DNA from: Dendrobium chrysotoxum
Taxonomy: Eukaryota; Streptophyta; Magnoliopsida; Asparagales; Orchidaceae
Length of the DNA stretch: 64,000 nt
Assembly (NCBI GenBank): GCA_019925795.1
Contig: CM034313.1
Coordinates: forward strand, 90,241,663-90,305,662
Reading direction: 5' to 3'
Shown: positions 20,936 through 33,700 of the stretch, piece after piece
Position numbering within the stretch: position 1 is the stretch's first letter
How the letters are laid out: each line of letters begins with the position of its first letter
Program-made: the position numbers and the translations under genes
The notes under the pieces: generated by a model
What the model saw: only the letters and a program-made list of their open reading frames with translations
The model's database searches: none
What the model was told of the DNA's origin: nothing

Positions 20936-23900
20936 CTCTTAAAAATAAATATCCAAAACTCGGAAGTAGCTCGGATTCTGAAGAAGCTGAAGAAGTGGCA
21001 GATAAGGAAGACTCCTATGCTAAAGATGATTCATCCGAAGAAGTGACGCAAATTCAGCTGAGAAGTGGAAAACAAATTCTTCCTCCACCTCAGAAAAAGG
21101 GAAAAGAGCAGGATAAGAATATCCAGCTCAATCAAGCGGCTATGCCGCAAGATCCACCAAAGCCTAAAGAGGTCAACGCGAATGTGGATTACAATATCTT
21201 ATCTCATCTTCGCAAGCTTCCTGCATTGCTGAGTATATATGATGCCCTTCTTATGTCCAAGGACCTTAGGGACACACTCATCAAGGCCTTGCAAAATCCT
21301 GAGCAGTATGAGGCGTTCTTTGCCGAGCAAACTCTGAAAGAAGCTTTATATACGCAGAATACTGCTACAGTTACTTTCTGTGATAATGATCTACTTCTAG
21401 GAACGGTAGATCATAATCGACCACTCTATGTCACTGCAGAGAGTAACAATGTGAAAATTAATAGAATTTTGATTGATCCAGGTTCCTCTGTTAATCTAAT
21501 GAGCCTCAGAACGCTCAAAGGATTAGCCCTGGATGTTCAATATCTAACCAAAAGCACCGTGTTCCTACAAGGATTTAATGAACAAGGCCAAAGAACCCTG
21601 GGATCCGTAGTCTTACCTCTAAGCTTTGGAGAGTTACATACAGAGGCAAGATTCCACATAATAGATTCCAATACATCATATAAGGCACTTCTCGGAAGAC
21701 CGTGGCTCCATAAGTATGGCATAGTGCCTTCAACACTTCATCAATGTATGAAGTATAATCGAGATAATGAAGAACATCGCATTGATGGTGATGAGCAACC
21801 GTTCTTGGTACACGAAGTCAAAATTTATGATGATGCCAAGTATTTTATAGCACATAAGCCAAAAGATAACGTTCTTCTAAAAATCCAGGCCGCCATGTCG
21901 GATAAAGAAAAGCCCAAAGATAAGGGAAAGACTAAAGTGAAGCAAATCAGCTCGGTGCCGCACCTCGGTAGTGATACCGAAGAGGACGATGATATCTCTA
22001 CAACTTTTAAACCCTTAATCATAGGGAAAAGAAAGAATGAGCTTGCAGCTGTCCCTTTTGATTACAAAGCTAATCACGCAAATAAAGTACGGTGCTCGAG
22101 CAAACCAAGTATGGAGGAAGAAGAAGAATTCCTTTATCAGCCTAAGAGTACTGTGGAATTACAAGAGGAGGGGGATCCAGGACCCAGTTCTGTATCCCAG
22201 AAATTGAAAAATATGTCAATTTCGATGATAAGGATATCTGAAGAGCAGATATCTACAAATATCATCAAAATAGTACATATGCCGGCTGAGCATTCCAAAA
22301 CACTGACGACCTCATCAAACACGAACATAGGAATATTAAAAACTTTCTATGTTCCCCCTAAGAGAGGTCTCAATGAACGTGGATCCCTTTTCTACGAATC
22401 AAAGGTGATACCGCATCATGCTGCTCATGAAATAGAGTACGAAGATGAATGGGATCACGAAGATATGTGGATAATTATTCCTCAATATCCTTCACCCATT
22501 ATAAGAAAACTCATTGAGAAAAATATCTTCTTCGTACAAACGAAAAAACGGGCCCGTTATTTCAGAGAACTTTGGCATAACGAGCATGCACAAAGGCCTA
22601 TTGGCAATGGTTTGTCTACAACATGGGGGCTTGGATATACTCGACAGTCATGTCTCACACGAGCAGCATCCTACCATTATCTTGAGTACCCCCAACATCC
22701 GCGTCTAACATACGAAACCTCCTACAACATAACGGATAAGGAGGAGGGACCGCCTGAACTTGAAAATCAAGCTGAAGATCTAATAGTAGATCTGAAAGAG
22801 GCTCCAAAAGAATTTGAAGAAGGTGGTCAGGCTACAGTTGATGAACTCAAAGGGATAAATTTGGGTACAGAAGAAGAGCCAAAGCCAACCTTTATTAGTG
22901 CGAATCTTTCGCACGATAAAGCAGAAGAGCTAAAAATGTTGCTTCTTGAGTATAAAGATTATTTCGCATGGAACTACACTGAAATGCCTGGTTTATCACC
23001 AGAGGTGGCAGTGCATAAGCTCTCCATCAACAACAAAGTACAGCCTATCAAACAGGCACCTAGGCGAATGCGACTTGAGATTGAAGAGCAAGTCATCACT
23101 GAAACTAAAAAGCTCATCGAAGCTGGCTTTATCCGGGAAGAAAAATATGCTGACTGGATTGCCAATATCGTCCCAGTTAAGAAGAAAAATGGCCAAATTC
23201 GTATATGTATTGATTATCGGGACCTGAATAAGGCGTGTCCAAAGGATGACTTTCCACTTCCTATTGCAGAACTTATGGTCAATAATACGTCGAACCACGA
23301 TATGTTCTCATTTATGGATGGATCGTCGGGCTATAATCAGATTAAAATGGATCCAGACGATGAAAAGCATACTGCCTTTCGAACTCCTATAGGCATATAC
23401 TGTTACAAGGTTATGCCATTTGGATTGAAGAATGCCGGGGCCACCTATCAAAGGACGATGACCCGCATCTTTGATGATCTTATCCATAAGCATGTGGAAT
23501 GCTATGTTGATGATTTAGTTGTAAAAAGTAAAGATCAATTTGAGCATGTAGATGATCTCAAAATTGTATTTGAAAGGATTCGCAAATTTAATTTGAAAAT
23601 GAATCCGCTTAAATGTGCTTTTGGTGTGTCATCCGGAAAATTTCTCGGATTTATTGTATGCCATAGAGGGATAGAAATTGATCCCGATAAAATTCAAGCG
23701 ATAGTGGAAATGCCACCTCCGAAAACCCTAAGACAACTTCGTTCATTACAAGGAAGATTGGCATATATTCGGAGATTCATATCTAATCTCTCAGGTAGAT
23801 GCCAACCCTTCGCACGATTGATGAAGAAAGATACTCCTTTCGTGTGGGACGATGCTTGTCAGGAGGCGTTTAATAGCATAAAGTAATATCTGATGAATCC

Positions 23901-26172
23901 TCCAATCCTTGCTGCTCCTATTCCGGGTAAACCCCTAATTTTGTATACAGCAGCCTTGGAGGAATCACTTGGAGCATTGCTAGCACAAGATAATATCGAT
24001 GGCAAAGAAAATGCCCTTTACTACATTAGTCGTTGATTAATAGGGGCTGAATCAAAATATTTGCCAATTGAAAAATAGTGTTTAGCATTAATTTTTGCTA
24101 CGCAAAAATTGCGACACTATATGTTATCTCATAAGATAACATTAATATCTAAAGTGGATCCATTAAAGTTTTTAATGACTAGACCCACTCTGACGGGTCG
24201 TCTAGCTAGATGGACCGTATTGCTAATGCAATTCGATATAACCTATATGCCACAAAAGGCTATTAAAGGACAGGCGCTAGCAGACTTTCTAGCTGCACAT
24301 CCTTTATCTGAATGCTCTCCACTTAATGACGAGCTGCCAGACGAGCAGATACTCGAAGTGGAAGAGAGAATACATCTGCGAGAATGGGAGCTCTATTTTG
24401 ATGGAGCTTCATCAATAAAACCAGCCCGACCGCCTAAACTCCCAATAGTTCAGGTGGGCATTGGGATTATATTCATAACGCCGCAAGGCGGTATACTGCG
24501 ATACTCATATAGCTTAATAGAACCTCGCACTAACAATGAATCTGAATATGAAGCTTTAATTGCGGGTCTTGAGCTTGCTATTAATATGCAAATTCAGAAA
24601 CTCCATATATATGGAGATTCTCAACTCATAATTAAGCAAATAGCAGGTGCTTTTAAAATCAATAAGCCCGAGCTAATCCCGTATCGCGAACATGCTCTGA
24701 AACTCCTAGAGCAAATCCCTGAGGTAACCCTGACAAGGGTTACACGTGGTGAAAATGGTAAAGCTGATGCGTTGGCAAAGTTAGCTAAAGAAATGACAAA
24801 TTCCCAAGAGGATCCAATCATTATAACTATCCAAAACAGACATGCATTAGCTCCAGCCTCCTTACAAGACAACGAAGGAAAAGAAACACCTGAGAGCCTG
24901 TATATATCAGATGAGAATGATTAGAGGGAACCATTTCTTATCTATTTCAAAGAGGGTAGATTACCGGAGGATAAATCTACTGCCTCACAAATAGCTAAGA
25001 GAGCATTAAGATATGCTTACGTGAATGACACACTATATCGTAGATCATTTGACCAAATGTGGCTACGATGTCTAGGACCTGATGAATCCCAGAAAATCAT
25101 AATTGAAGTCCATGAAGGATTGTGCGGTGCACACCAATCCGGACCCAAAATGAAAATTAAAATCAAACGTATGGGTTATTATTGGCCTAGCATGATTAAG
25201 GATTGTCTTAACTATGCTAAAAAATGCCATCAATGTCAGGTGCATTCTGATGTTATACACCGGCCACCTAACCCACTACATCCTACAGTAGCATTGTGGC
25301 CATTTGAAAGTTGGGGTACTGATATAATTGGTCCTATAGAGCCACCCTCTTCTTCAGCACATCGGTTCATCCTTGCTGCCACAGATTACTTCTCAAAATG
25401 GGCTGAAGCAATTCCCTTAAGAGAAGTTAAAGCGGACAATGTAATGAAATTTTTTCGAGATAACATTGTCTATCATTTTGGTGTACCACGCCGAATCATA
25501 TCGGACAATGATACCGCCTTTAAAAGTACCAAAATTTATCGATTTATTGAACACCATAAAATAGACTGGCGTTATTCATCGATATATAACCCGAGAGCTA
25601 ATGGTTTGGCCGAAGCATTTAATAAGACTTTGGTTAAATTGCTCAAGAAAATTCTCTCTAAAAATAAGAGAGAATGGCACGATAAACTAACAGAAGCCTT
25701 ATGGGCATATCGCACAACCTACAAGACTGTGACACAAGCTACTCCATATTCCTTGGTCTTCGGAACAGAGGCGATACTACCTCTTGAGGTAGAATTACCG
25801 TCACTGCGTATTGCTATGCAATACAAATTGACCCAAGAAGAAAATAATCTTCTACGATTAGAAGAACTTGAAGCTCTAGATGAAACTAGGCTTCAGGCCC
25901 AACAAAATCTAGAAATTTATAAAGCACGAATGACTAGGGCTCACGATCGAATAGTCTGTCCTAGGAGCTTTAAAGAAGGAGAACTTGTACTAGTTTGCAA
26001 AAGGCCTATAATTCCCCACCGTCCCATCGGTGGTAAGTTTGACCCGGTATGGGAGGGTCCCTTCATTATCGAAAAGGTATATGAAGGAGGAGCCTATCAA
26101 CTTATAGATATTTCTGGTCAAAGGCCTATGCCACCAATTAATGGCCAATATCTAAAGAAATATTACACATAA
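20860..26172 (+). pseudogene. pol of the Ogre-like element (protease, RT, RNase H, second RNase H, integrase) with four nonsense codons
   Basis: One frame, -1 relative to gag. Protease: ILIDPGSSVNL near residue 200. A long linker precedes RT (from ~730) with FSFMDGSSGYNQI and catalytic YVDD (~881). The first RNase H has LILYTAALEES where a catalytic Asp is expected, so it looks inactive, as is usual in Tat. The second RNase H (24340-24800) keeps YFDGAS, NNESEYEAL, YGDSQLII and KADAL. Integrase (25020-26172) keeps the HHCC finger and DDE (WGTDIIG, ISDND, GLAEAFN). Stops: TAA 23884, TGA 24034, TAG 24076, TAG 24922. No indel disrupts the 5.3 kb. The start is uncertain: 20860 is a GTG and the first part may be read by frameshift from gag. 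Confidence 0.9.
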
Positions 26173-26686
26173 CCTCCCAATTGACAAGATGTTATGATGA
26201 AAATTTCTCATGTAATACAGGAGGCAATTTTTATATATCTCCCTATAAAATAGGGAGTGATATTTAATCTCTCTTATAATAATAGGAGATGATTTATGCA
26301 TATTCCTGTCACGCATGATATAAATTCATAATTCCTCCTGTAATACAGGAGGCAATTTATATATCCTCCTGAAAGGCAGGAGATAATATTTTATTTCTCC
26401 TATAACAATAGGAGATGACCCCCATATATTCATGTAATACAGGATATAAATTTACATGGCCCCTAGCAATGTAGGGGTCGCTTGACATACACTCTCTTGA
26501 AATTCAGGAGGTAATTTATATATATCTTCCTGAAAGGCAGGAGATATATTTTATACCCTCTTGCAAAGACAGGAGGTAATTTTTATAAAAATATCCCTTT
26601 ATTAAATAACGTAAAGGAATCATGAAACGACATATTGACTTAATGATTTATCATTATAGTTAATTGCTAAAATTTTATGCTCACAA
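26173..26686 (+). repeat. Array of about eleven small stem-loops after pol (26207-26576)
   Basis: Hairpins recur every 30-45 bp with AT-rich spacers such as GGCAATTTATATATC. Perfect examples: CTCCCTAT/ATAGGGAG (26239-26257), CCTCCTG/CAGGAGG (26334-26352), CTCCTG/CAGGAG (26366-26382), TCTCCTAT/ATAGGAGA (26396-26415) and CCCCTA/TAGGGG (26460-26477). The last three use a U-G pair: CTCTTG/CAGGAG (26493-26509), TTCCTG/CAGGAG (~26527-26542) and CCTCTTG/CAGGAGG (~26557-26576). Arms change together between units. No open frame crosses the array. Confidence 0.8.
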
Positions 26687-26850
26687 GCCTAAGGGTCGAG
26701 CTAAAATTCATTGGTTTAATAAACCTAAGGGCCGAACCTTCAAATCTTTTACGCTCACAAACCTAAAGGTCGAGCTAAGATCAATTCATTTACAAACCTA
26801 AGGATTAAACTTATAAGATTTTTATGCTCATAAACCTAAGGGTAGAGCTG
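26687..26850. repeat. Short tandem repeat around AAACCTAAGGGTCGAGCT
   Basis: Units begin GCTCACAA(A/G)CCTAAGGG at about 26689, 26752 and 26825, with intervening half-units AAACCTAAGGGCCGAAC and AAACCTAAGGATTAAAC, giving a period of ~65-72 bp. It lies between the stem-loop array and the 3' end of the antisense gene. The next 80 bp to 26934 hold nothing recognised. Confidence 0.6.
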
Positions 26851-26934
26851 TTAAGAAAAATAAAAGTCTAAAAATTTAATACATAATTATAAATAAATAC
26901 ATGCATACGTACCAGAGAGGTGGTAGGAAGGCTG

Positions 26935-29900
26935 TCAAAGTCTGAACTGAATACTACTGATCTGTCGTCTAACTCTGGCCAAACGATCTTGTAACATCGC
27001 TCGCTGCTCCTGTGCAAACTCCAGTCGACGGTGTGCCGAGTCGAACTCCTTAGTGGAAAAGGACAACCTATGCTCCAAATGTTCGACCTCGGCAGTTATC
27101 CAAGAAAAGTGCTCCTCAGTGTGAGCAGCTGCTGCTCTAATCTCCTGACGTCTCGCCAGAAGAACTCTCGCCCTCAGTCTCAAAACTATGAGCTCAACTT
27201 CTATGCTCTGGAGCACGGTCTGCTCCCCAGAAATGTCATGCTGACAATGGTGCAAAGCCAGTAATCCAAAATCTAGATCAAGGCGATCTCTCCTCATTCT
27301 GTCCCAAGTAGCTCTAGCCTCAGCCTCTAAGTCAGCTAGAATCATGTGAGACAACTGCTGAGAAGTGTAGTGCAGCTGAAACATCCCAAACTCAACAGTG
27401 CGGCAGGAAAGCTCCCACCTCTGCAAGAGGCTATCTCGAAGGCCGCAGGAGGCAGCAAAGTCCAAAAGTAAGCAGGCCTCAGTATGAAAGCTGTACAAGT
27501 CTGCTAAAGCATCGAGGTCCACTCGCTGTAGTAAAGCTCGTAGTGCAGTAACAGCATACTGCACTCCCCTCGACCATTGCCAACTGAAAGAACGGCGGGC
27601 CCGAAACACTGATCTTGACACAAAACATGAAAGCTCCAAACCTAGAACATGAAAGGGGATGAGCTATCATTAAGAATATATACATTAGTATATATAATGT
27701 AATAAGAAATACTAATAAAAATAAAATAATACCCGAAAGGTGGAAGGCCTCTGCAAAAGCTACAGATCGGTGATCACCTAGGTGTGAAGTAACACCTGGT
27801 GAAGATCCCTCTGAAGAATAGCTTGGGACCACCTGAGTCGAGGAAGGGCAGGTGAGCAGCTCCGTCGCGGTGTCATCAACATCACTCTCCAGAAGTAGCT
27901 GAGTAGAGTCACTGTGAGTAAGCTGAACATCGGGTGAAAGTCCTCCTGATGAGTCACCGACAATCACCCAAGTGGAATCTGAAAGAGCAGGAGACAAAAC
28001 AACCAACTCTGCAAGAAGCCCGCTAGGATCACCGGCAGTGTGATCCATAGAAGTTGCTGGTCGGTCACCTATAAATATATATGGAAGGGGGGTGAAAAGA
28101 GAGAAAATAACAAATAAATGCTACTGAATAAAATAGGCATATAAGAAACATTTACCTTTAACATCACCAGAGGCAGTGGTAGCAGCAGGTAGAAACTCAG
28201 TGCCTGAGTGGTCTTCTACATCCAGGTCACCCGATGAAGGGTGATGTGAAGAGCTACCTATACCGAGTGCCTGACTCAAACTGGTGTAACGTGCTGGTGG
28301 AACAGGTGTAAATCTGTCAGGCTGTAACTCAGGAGAAAGCCTGCCACCTGAGTGAAATAAAGCCAAGCAAAGGAAATATGTTAAAATATGATATTCAAAT
28401 TTAATATATAACACTCAAATGAAATAAATATATAACTTATCTGCTCGTACGAAGTCCTGCTCCTGGGTCGACCCCGCTTGAGAGAAGGAGAAGTCGGCCT
28501 ATGCCCATGTGAGGGGACTGCAAACATTACAATTCCATTATATATATGTGTGTATGAGAGGATATAAATATAATAAATAAAATAATAATAATACTAATAG
28601 ACGTACCAGGGCAGTCATGCCTATCAGTAGGCTCGGGGCTCCTCTTCCGCCTTCTATCTGGAGCTCTATAAGACTCTGTGTGTGCGGGGGCGTAATCCCT
28701 CAGCCCTGACGAATGCCTCAGTCGTCCAGTGCCCCTGATCCTCCTACTATATCTATGGATGCCTAACTCAAAGAAGGAGGAAAATGTATGGCGGATCCAA
28801 GATAGCCGTAGGTGTGAAATCCCTGTAGTGGAATCTGCATGTGCTATCAAGAAATGGGACCCTGTCCCAAGTCGAAGAAGGAGAGCCCAAGTCATGGCCG
28901 CCACCTCGAGGCGACTGGAAGATGGAAGAGAGCTGAAGTGTCGAACATCTGGTACTCCAGGAAGAACTGGAAGTCCGTCTAAAGGTGTAGCCTGTACAAA
29001 CCCAAACTGTCGTGCTGCCCTGTTGGGATTATACCCCTCCAAAAATACAGTATCATTTCGTCTGTAGCAAAGCCAGCCTGGTCTCATACTGATAAAATAT
29101 GAAGCAATGGACGAGTAGCCCCCTCGAGAAAGTAGAGTAGGTCCTCTCCTATCAGTCTGAGTATCGGCAAGTGAGACTCCAAAGCTCTGAGGCGGTAAAT
29201 CCCCAATAGGGGATCTATACACCAATCTGAAACGGTCAGCTACATGCAGAGGCGAGAACATGAATAATCTAATCTGGGCCCTGTCAGTGGCTGAAGTAGC
29301 CCTGGCTAGCTGAAGTAGAGTAGGGAAGAAATGATCTCTATAGTGATCTGGAGGCTCTGCGCAGCTGAAAGCACCTGCAACGTGCATATGAACCCATCCG
29401 TGGATATAATGCCACGGCACCTCAATAGTATGCTGACGTCGACCGTAGGAGGCTGTAATCTGACCCAATCCTCTGTAGATCCGTGCTAGTACTGCTGGAA
29501 CTAATGAAACCCGTCTTCCAGTGGCAATCACACTAGCCATCAAAAGGGTACTAGGGCGGAGAACTCTACTCTGGTCTGGAAGGACAAAGTAACATAGCCA
29601 TGTGGCTATAAAAGCTACCAAAGAAGTCTCCTCTGAAATCCCCTTAGCGGTAACTGGCCGAACTCCTTCTACTAAACCAGACTCAAAAAACTCAGCTGAA
29701 GACTGCTCGTTATACTGAAGATCCATGCCAAAGGGATCATGAGGCTGAGCAACCAATAATACATAAGCCTCTGGGATCAACAAACTCTTAGTCCAAGTAT
29801 CCAAGGGAACTGCAGCCCCACGGCAGCGACCTCTCTGTCTCCGAAGGCGACAGTAATGGTCCAAACTCTGGTAAAGACCATCTGAGTAAACAAACTCCCC

Positions 29901-30649
29901 CTGCCTCGAGTGACCAGCTGACCGACGCCTGAATAAGTCATAATCTGGAGGAATGCACTCCTCGTAAGGAATGCCTAAAGTAGGCAGGCCGGAAATCAGC
30001 TGCAAATCCTAAAGGGTAATCGTCATCTCGTTTGGCCCAATCCAGCAAGTGTTTGTGAGGCTATCCCAGTGCTCCACTAGTGCTTGGAGCCAGGAGTACG
30101 AAAGTCGACTATAATCAAACAATGAGGCATAAATGGCTTTGTAAACGCCTGCCTGTTGAAGTACCCTCCGGTGAGCTCTCAGGACGTATCGAGCCCAACA
30201 AATATAGCCCTGTAGCATACTAAAAGGCATCCCAAATATCGAATCATACTGCTGCTCTTCAATCTCATGACGAGATAAGCTGTAACTCAAAAGTCTGATG
30301 GTATCTGTCTGCTCTGCAAGATCTGCACGTCCTGAGCTCCATAACTAAGGCCCTCAACTATCCGAGCTAGAGAGCTGCCCTCACCGTGACGAAGCCTAAG
30401 GATGATCACCCAATCTGTAGGATCATGTCCTGTGGGAAGCTCAGACTCAAAGGCAGGTAGCCGAGGGGAGCGGACAAATATCCTGGCATATATCTCTCTC
30501 TCCATTAGCATCTCCTGATGCCATGACAATCGGTCTCGAATAGAGGCGGAATGGGAAGGATCGAATTTATCAATCTCCTGCCAAATACGGTCCTCAGAAG
30601 GCTCTGTATTAGGCATCGAGCGAGGTCTGACCCAATTGAAATCCATAAC
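26935..30649 (-). pseudogene. Antisense accessory gene: plant mobile domain (PMD) protein with coiled-coil tail, five exons, damaged
   Basis: Exon 1 (30649-28607, ATG at 30646) encodes a plant mobile domain (Pfam PF10536-type). It has NEMTITL then DLQLISGLPTLG, an SLVPAVLARIYRGL segment, and IEVPWHYIHGWVHMH, over some 600 residues. Exons 2 (28517-~28437), 3 (28347-28156), 4 (28068-27733) and 5 (27641-26935) encode Ser/Pro-rich linkers and a ~230-residue coiled coil. Introns are 87-91 nt. Junctions are phase 1 with GT-AG borders; only the exon 2 donor is poor (GTTATA, or a mutated ATAAGT). Damage: a 1-nt loss in a T run near 30290 and a TAG at 30011-30009. An acceptor (TTCCTCAG, ending 30650) implies an upstream non-coding exon. 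Function within retroelements is unknown. Confidence 0.78.
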
Positions 30650-30708
30650 CTGAGGAAAGAAGAAAATGGATATATGCCATAATATAAGAAAAAAATAAAA
30701 AAATGTGG

Positions 30709-30758
30709 CAACGAATTTATCGTGTGAAAACACCTAATAAATTCGTTGGGAGGCAATT
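30709..30758 (+). promoter_or_regulatory. Strong hairpin and polypurine tract before the 3' LTR
   Basis: CAACGAATTTAT (30709-30720) pairs perfectly with ATAAATTCGTTG (30737-30748). Inside, GTGT/ACAC closes a GAAA tetraloop (30722-30733). Immediately downstream, GTTGGGAGGCAATT (30745-30758) abuts the LTR and is the best polypurine-tract candidate, although not purely purine. On the minus strand the same region would be the leader or first exon of the antisense gene. Confidence 0.6.
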
Positions 30759-33700
30759 TGTTTGAATAAATGAATAAAATATATGTAGCAAATCATATAT
30801 TAGTAAATAAAATATACCACAGAATAGCAGTTATTGGCTACGTTATTCAGTTACACATATTCATCATGGCTAGATGGCAAATTAGCATCTTATGGCGAGA
30901 AAGTAATTTTTACTATCAAATGAAATAATCGAAAATTAGCATTGTTGGTGAGCAATGCACATGAAATAGACTGTTATAGAATTCCTACAATTCCTTCAGG
31001 ACACTCTTATAATGTTCTCTATGAAAATAAAGGGAGCACCAGAAGTTTGTTTATTGCTAAAGAAACCAATGTGTGACAAATTGATTCTGATTTACATGGT
31101 TGAGTTTTATCAAGATACTCTTATGGATCTCTTCCTAGCAAAGAATGCTAAGTAAAAAAAAATGGAGACCTGAAAATTCTTGGATTGCTAAATTTTGATA
31201 AGAAGCTTAAACACTCATCTATTGCTTAGTTGGAAGTTAATCCATTCACTGATGAGATGTTTTCAATTGCTTATGTACATGTGCTGCCATATATTATTTT
31301 TATTGCGTCATTACCAAGGATGATGTTATACACAATTCTGTGTCAATAACAATTCTAGAACTTATTATGATGCATGATTTTATTATCACCAATAATTCAA
31401 TAATTTTTATGAACATACCTTTGTGTTGCCGGTCAAAGGAAATGGTAAAAAGAAGGTTGATATTTATGTATTTTGGAGCTTGCAAAGAGGATGGGAATTA
31501 ATACGCATCCATGATATGCTAAATATGAGCAATTAATTAGATGATTTGATTTCCCCAAATTATTTCATAATGAATATTGCCAAAAATACCTGATTTTATT
31601 TCTAACAAAGTTACAGTTAACTTGCAAAACTAAAGAAACAAAAAAATTTTGAGGCATATGGAATTTATATAATACCAAGTTCTGAAGCCTTATTGCCAGG
31701 ATAAAATGCTGGTGGAAATTAAAATAATATGCATACTCTGATGGCGAAAGAAAAAAAAAGAAACTCAAGTACGTGGGTGAAACTGAAACCACGAAGACCA
31801 CGGCCTTCCCACGTTCTCAAAATAACTGCCGCATTTTACATAAAGGGATAGAAAAATCAATCGGGGAAGGAGCTTACTAGAAAAAAAAAAAAAGAGAGGC
31901 AAGTTCGGAATTTTCTGGCTCTTAGTCTCGGACGAACGAGCCGCACCGCCCCTTTCTGTCCGTCGCCGACGACCTTGGCTCACACGAGAACAGACCGACC
32001 CTCACCGGCGAAGCCCACCTCCGCCTACGAACTCGTAAGCCCAGTCCGACGGCCAACCACCAACCCCGACGGCACCAAGCCACCTACACAAATTGCAAAA
32101 CCAAGACCCGTCAGCTTCCGCCGGCAACCTGTCGAACCGAGCCTCACAAGCAAGAAAGCCCACGTCCGCGTGCCAATCTTCTTCTCTGGTTCTTGCAAAG
32201 AGAAAGCTTCATTCTGTGTAAAATAAAGAGCCTAGTAGCTACTTTTAATTTAGCCGTTTCTCTTTCCTGCATGTTAGCCGATTTCCATGGCCTCTTTCTT
32301 TGAGCCGTTGAACAGAACAGTAAAGGCAAAGAGAGAAGAGTGATACTTAATTATTTGTTAATAAGAGCATTATTAACAAATAGTTTATTATATTCACATG
32401 GATTTATTATTCATAATAATAATTGATTAAACGAAAATTTAATTATTATTATTATTATTATTATTTATATAAAAAAAAAACATGAAGCATCGCAAATCAG
32501 CAAATGGAAGACTTGAAGACCCAAAGCCCTCGGTCGTCGAGCTAATCCGACCGAGGGATTGAAGACTTGAAGATCCAAAGCCTTCGGTCGTCGAGCTAAT
32601 CCGACCGAGGGGTTGAAGATTTGAAGACCCAATCTCCTCGCCGTCGAGCTAATCCGGCTGAGTCGAGCCAAAAGGGCAAATGCCCTCTTTACCTCCCGGC
32701 GCCGGGGAGGGGACGCCGGAAGGCTGTCGAAATTTCGTCAAAAAAAAAAAAATTCTAGACTTGGACAAATCGGAGAATATTCATTTGAACATTTTAATTA
32801 ATATGAAATGTTACAATTAAAATTCAAGTGGTCAATCAAATAAAATCTAAATGAGTAATAACTAATTAAAACCTAGTAAAAAAAATGATTAACTTAAATT
32901 TTAATCAAATAAAAAAAATGGAAACTGAACTAGTTAACTGTTTAAAAAAAAAAAAAGATAAAACAAACAAAGCAAGATTTAAAAAAAATTTTTGAATCAT
33001 AATTTGAACTAAACTAATCAATTTCAAATTAAATTTATACTAGCCAAATTCAAAACAAATTGCTATCTATTCTAAACGTTGGCTACAAGTTATATTTTAG
33101 AGCCTACTAGCAGATAGTCTTGTTTGGTGCTCAAATTTGTCCGATACTCGATTGAATTTGAAATATAACTTCATGAAACTTTAAATTTTAACTAATATGA
33201 GAATTCGATAATTAAGGCTTAATAAAAATTAATTTAAAACCAACTTAATCAATTAAATTAATTTAAATAATTAGTCAAAAAGTTTAATTTAAAAAAAAAC
33301 TAAAATCTTTAAATAATTTTGAAATTTAACTCCGATTTTTAATTAAATAAACATTTAATAAATTAATGAGCAATCTAATTTAAATAATCGAGTGAATTTA
33401 AAATAACATTAAAAATGCTTAAACAAATTGAAGTCAAATTGAACAAAAAAATAAATATTTAATTAAAATTCAAATCAATTTTCAACTAACTCATAAAATT
33501 GATTAATAATCAAATCAAATTTAATACAATTAATTTCAAAATATAATTAATGAAACCAAGCAATTAATCTTAATTTAAAAATAATAATAATAATAAATTA
33601 ACTTAATTGATTAACATAATTAATTAATGCATTTAAAATCAAATAAAATGCTAGAAATGAAATATTTCCAATAGTTCAGTCTAGGTATAAGCTCTCTAAA

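Noticed and set aside
28729..29067. Plus-strand frame of 112 codons
   Set aside because: It is the shadow of the antisense PMD exon; no domain in this frame.
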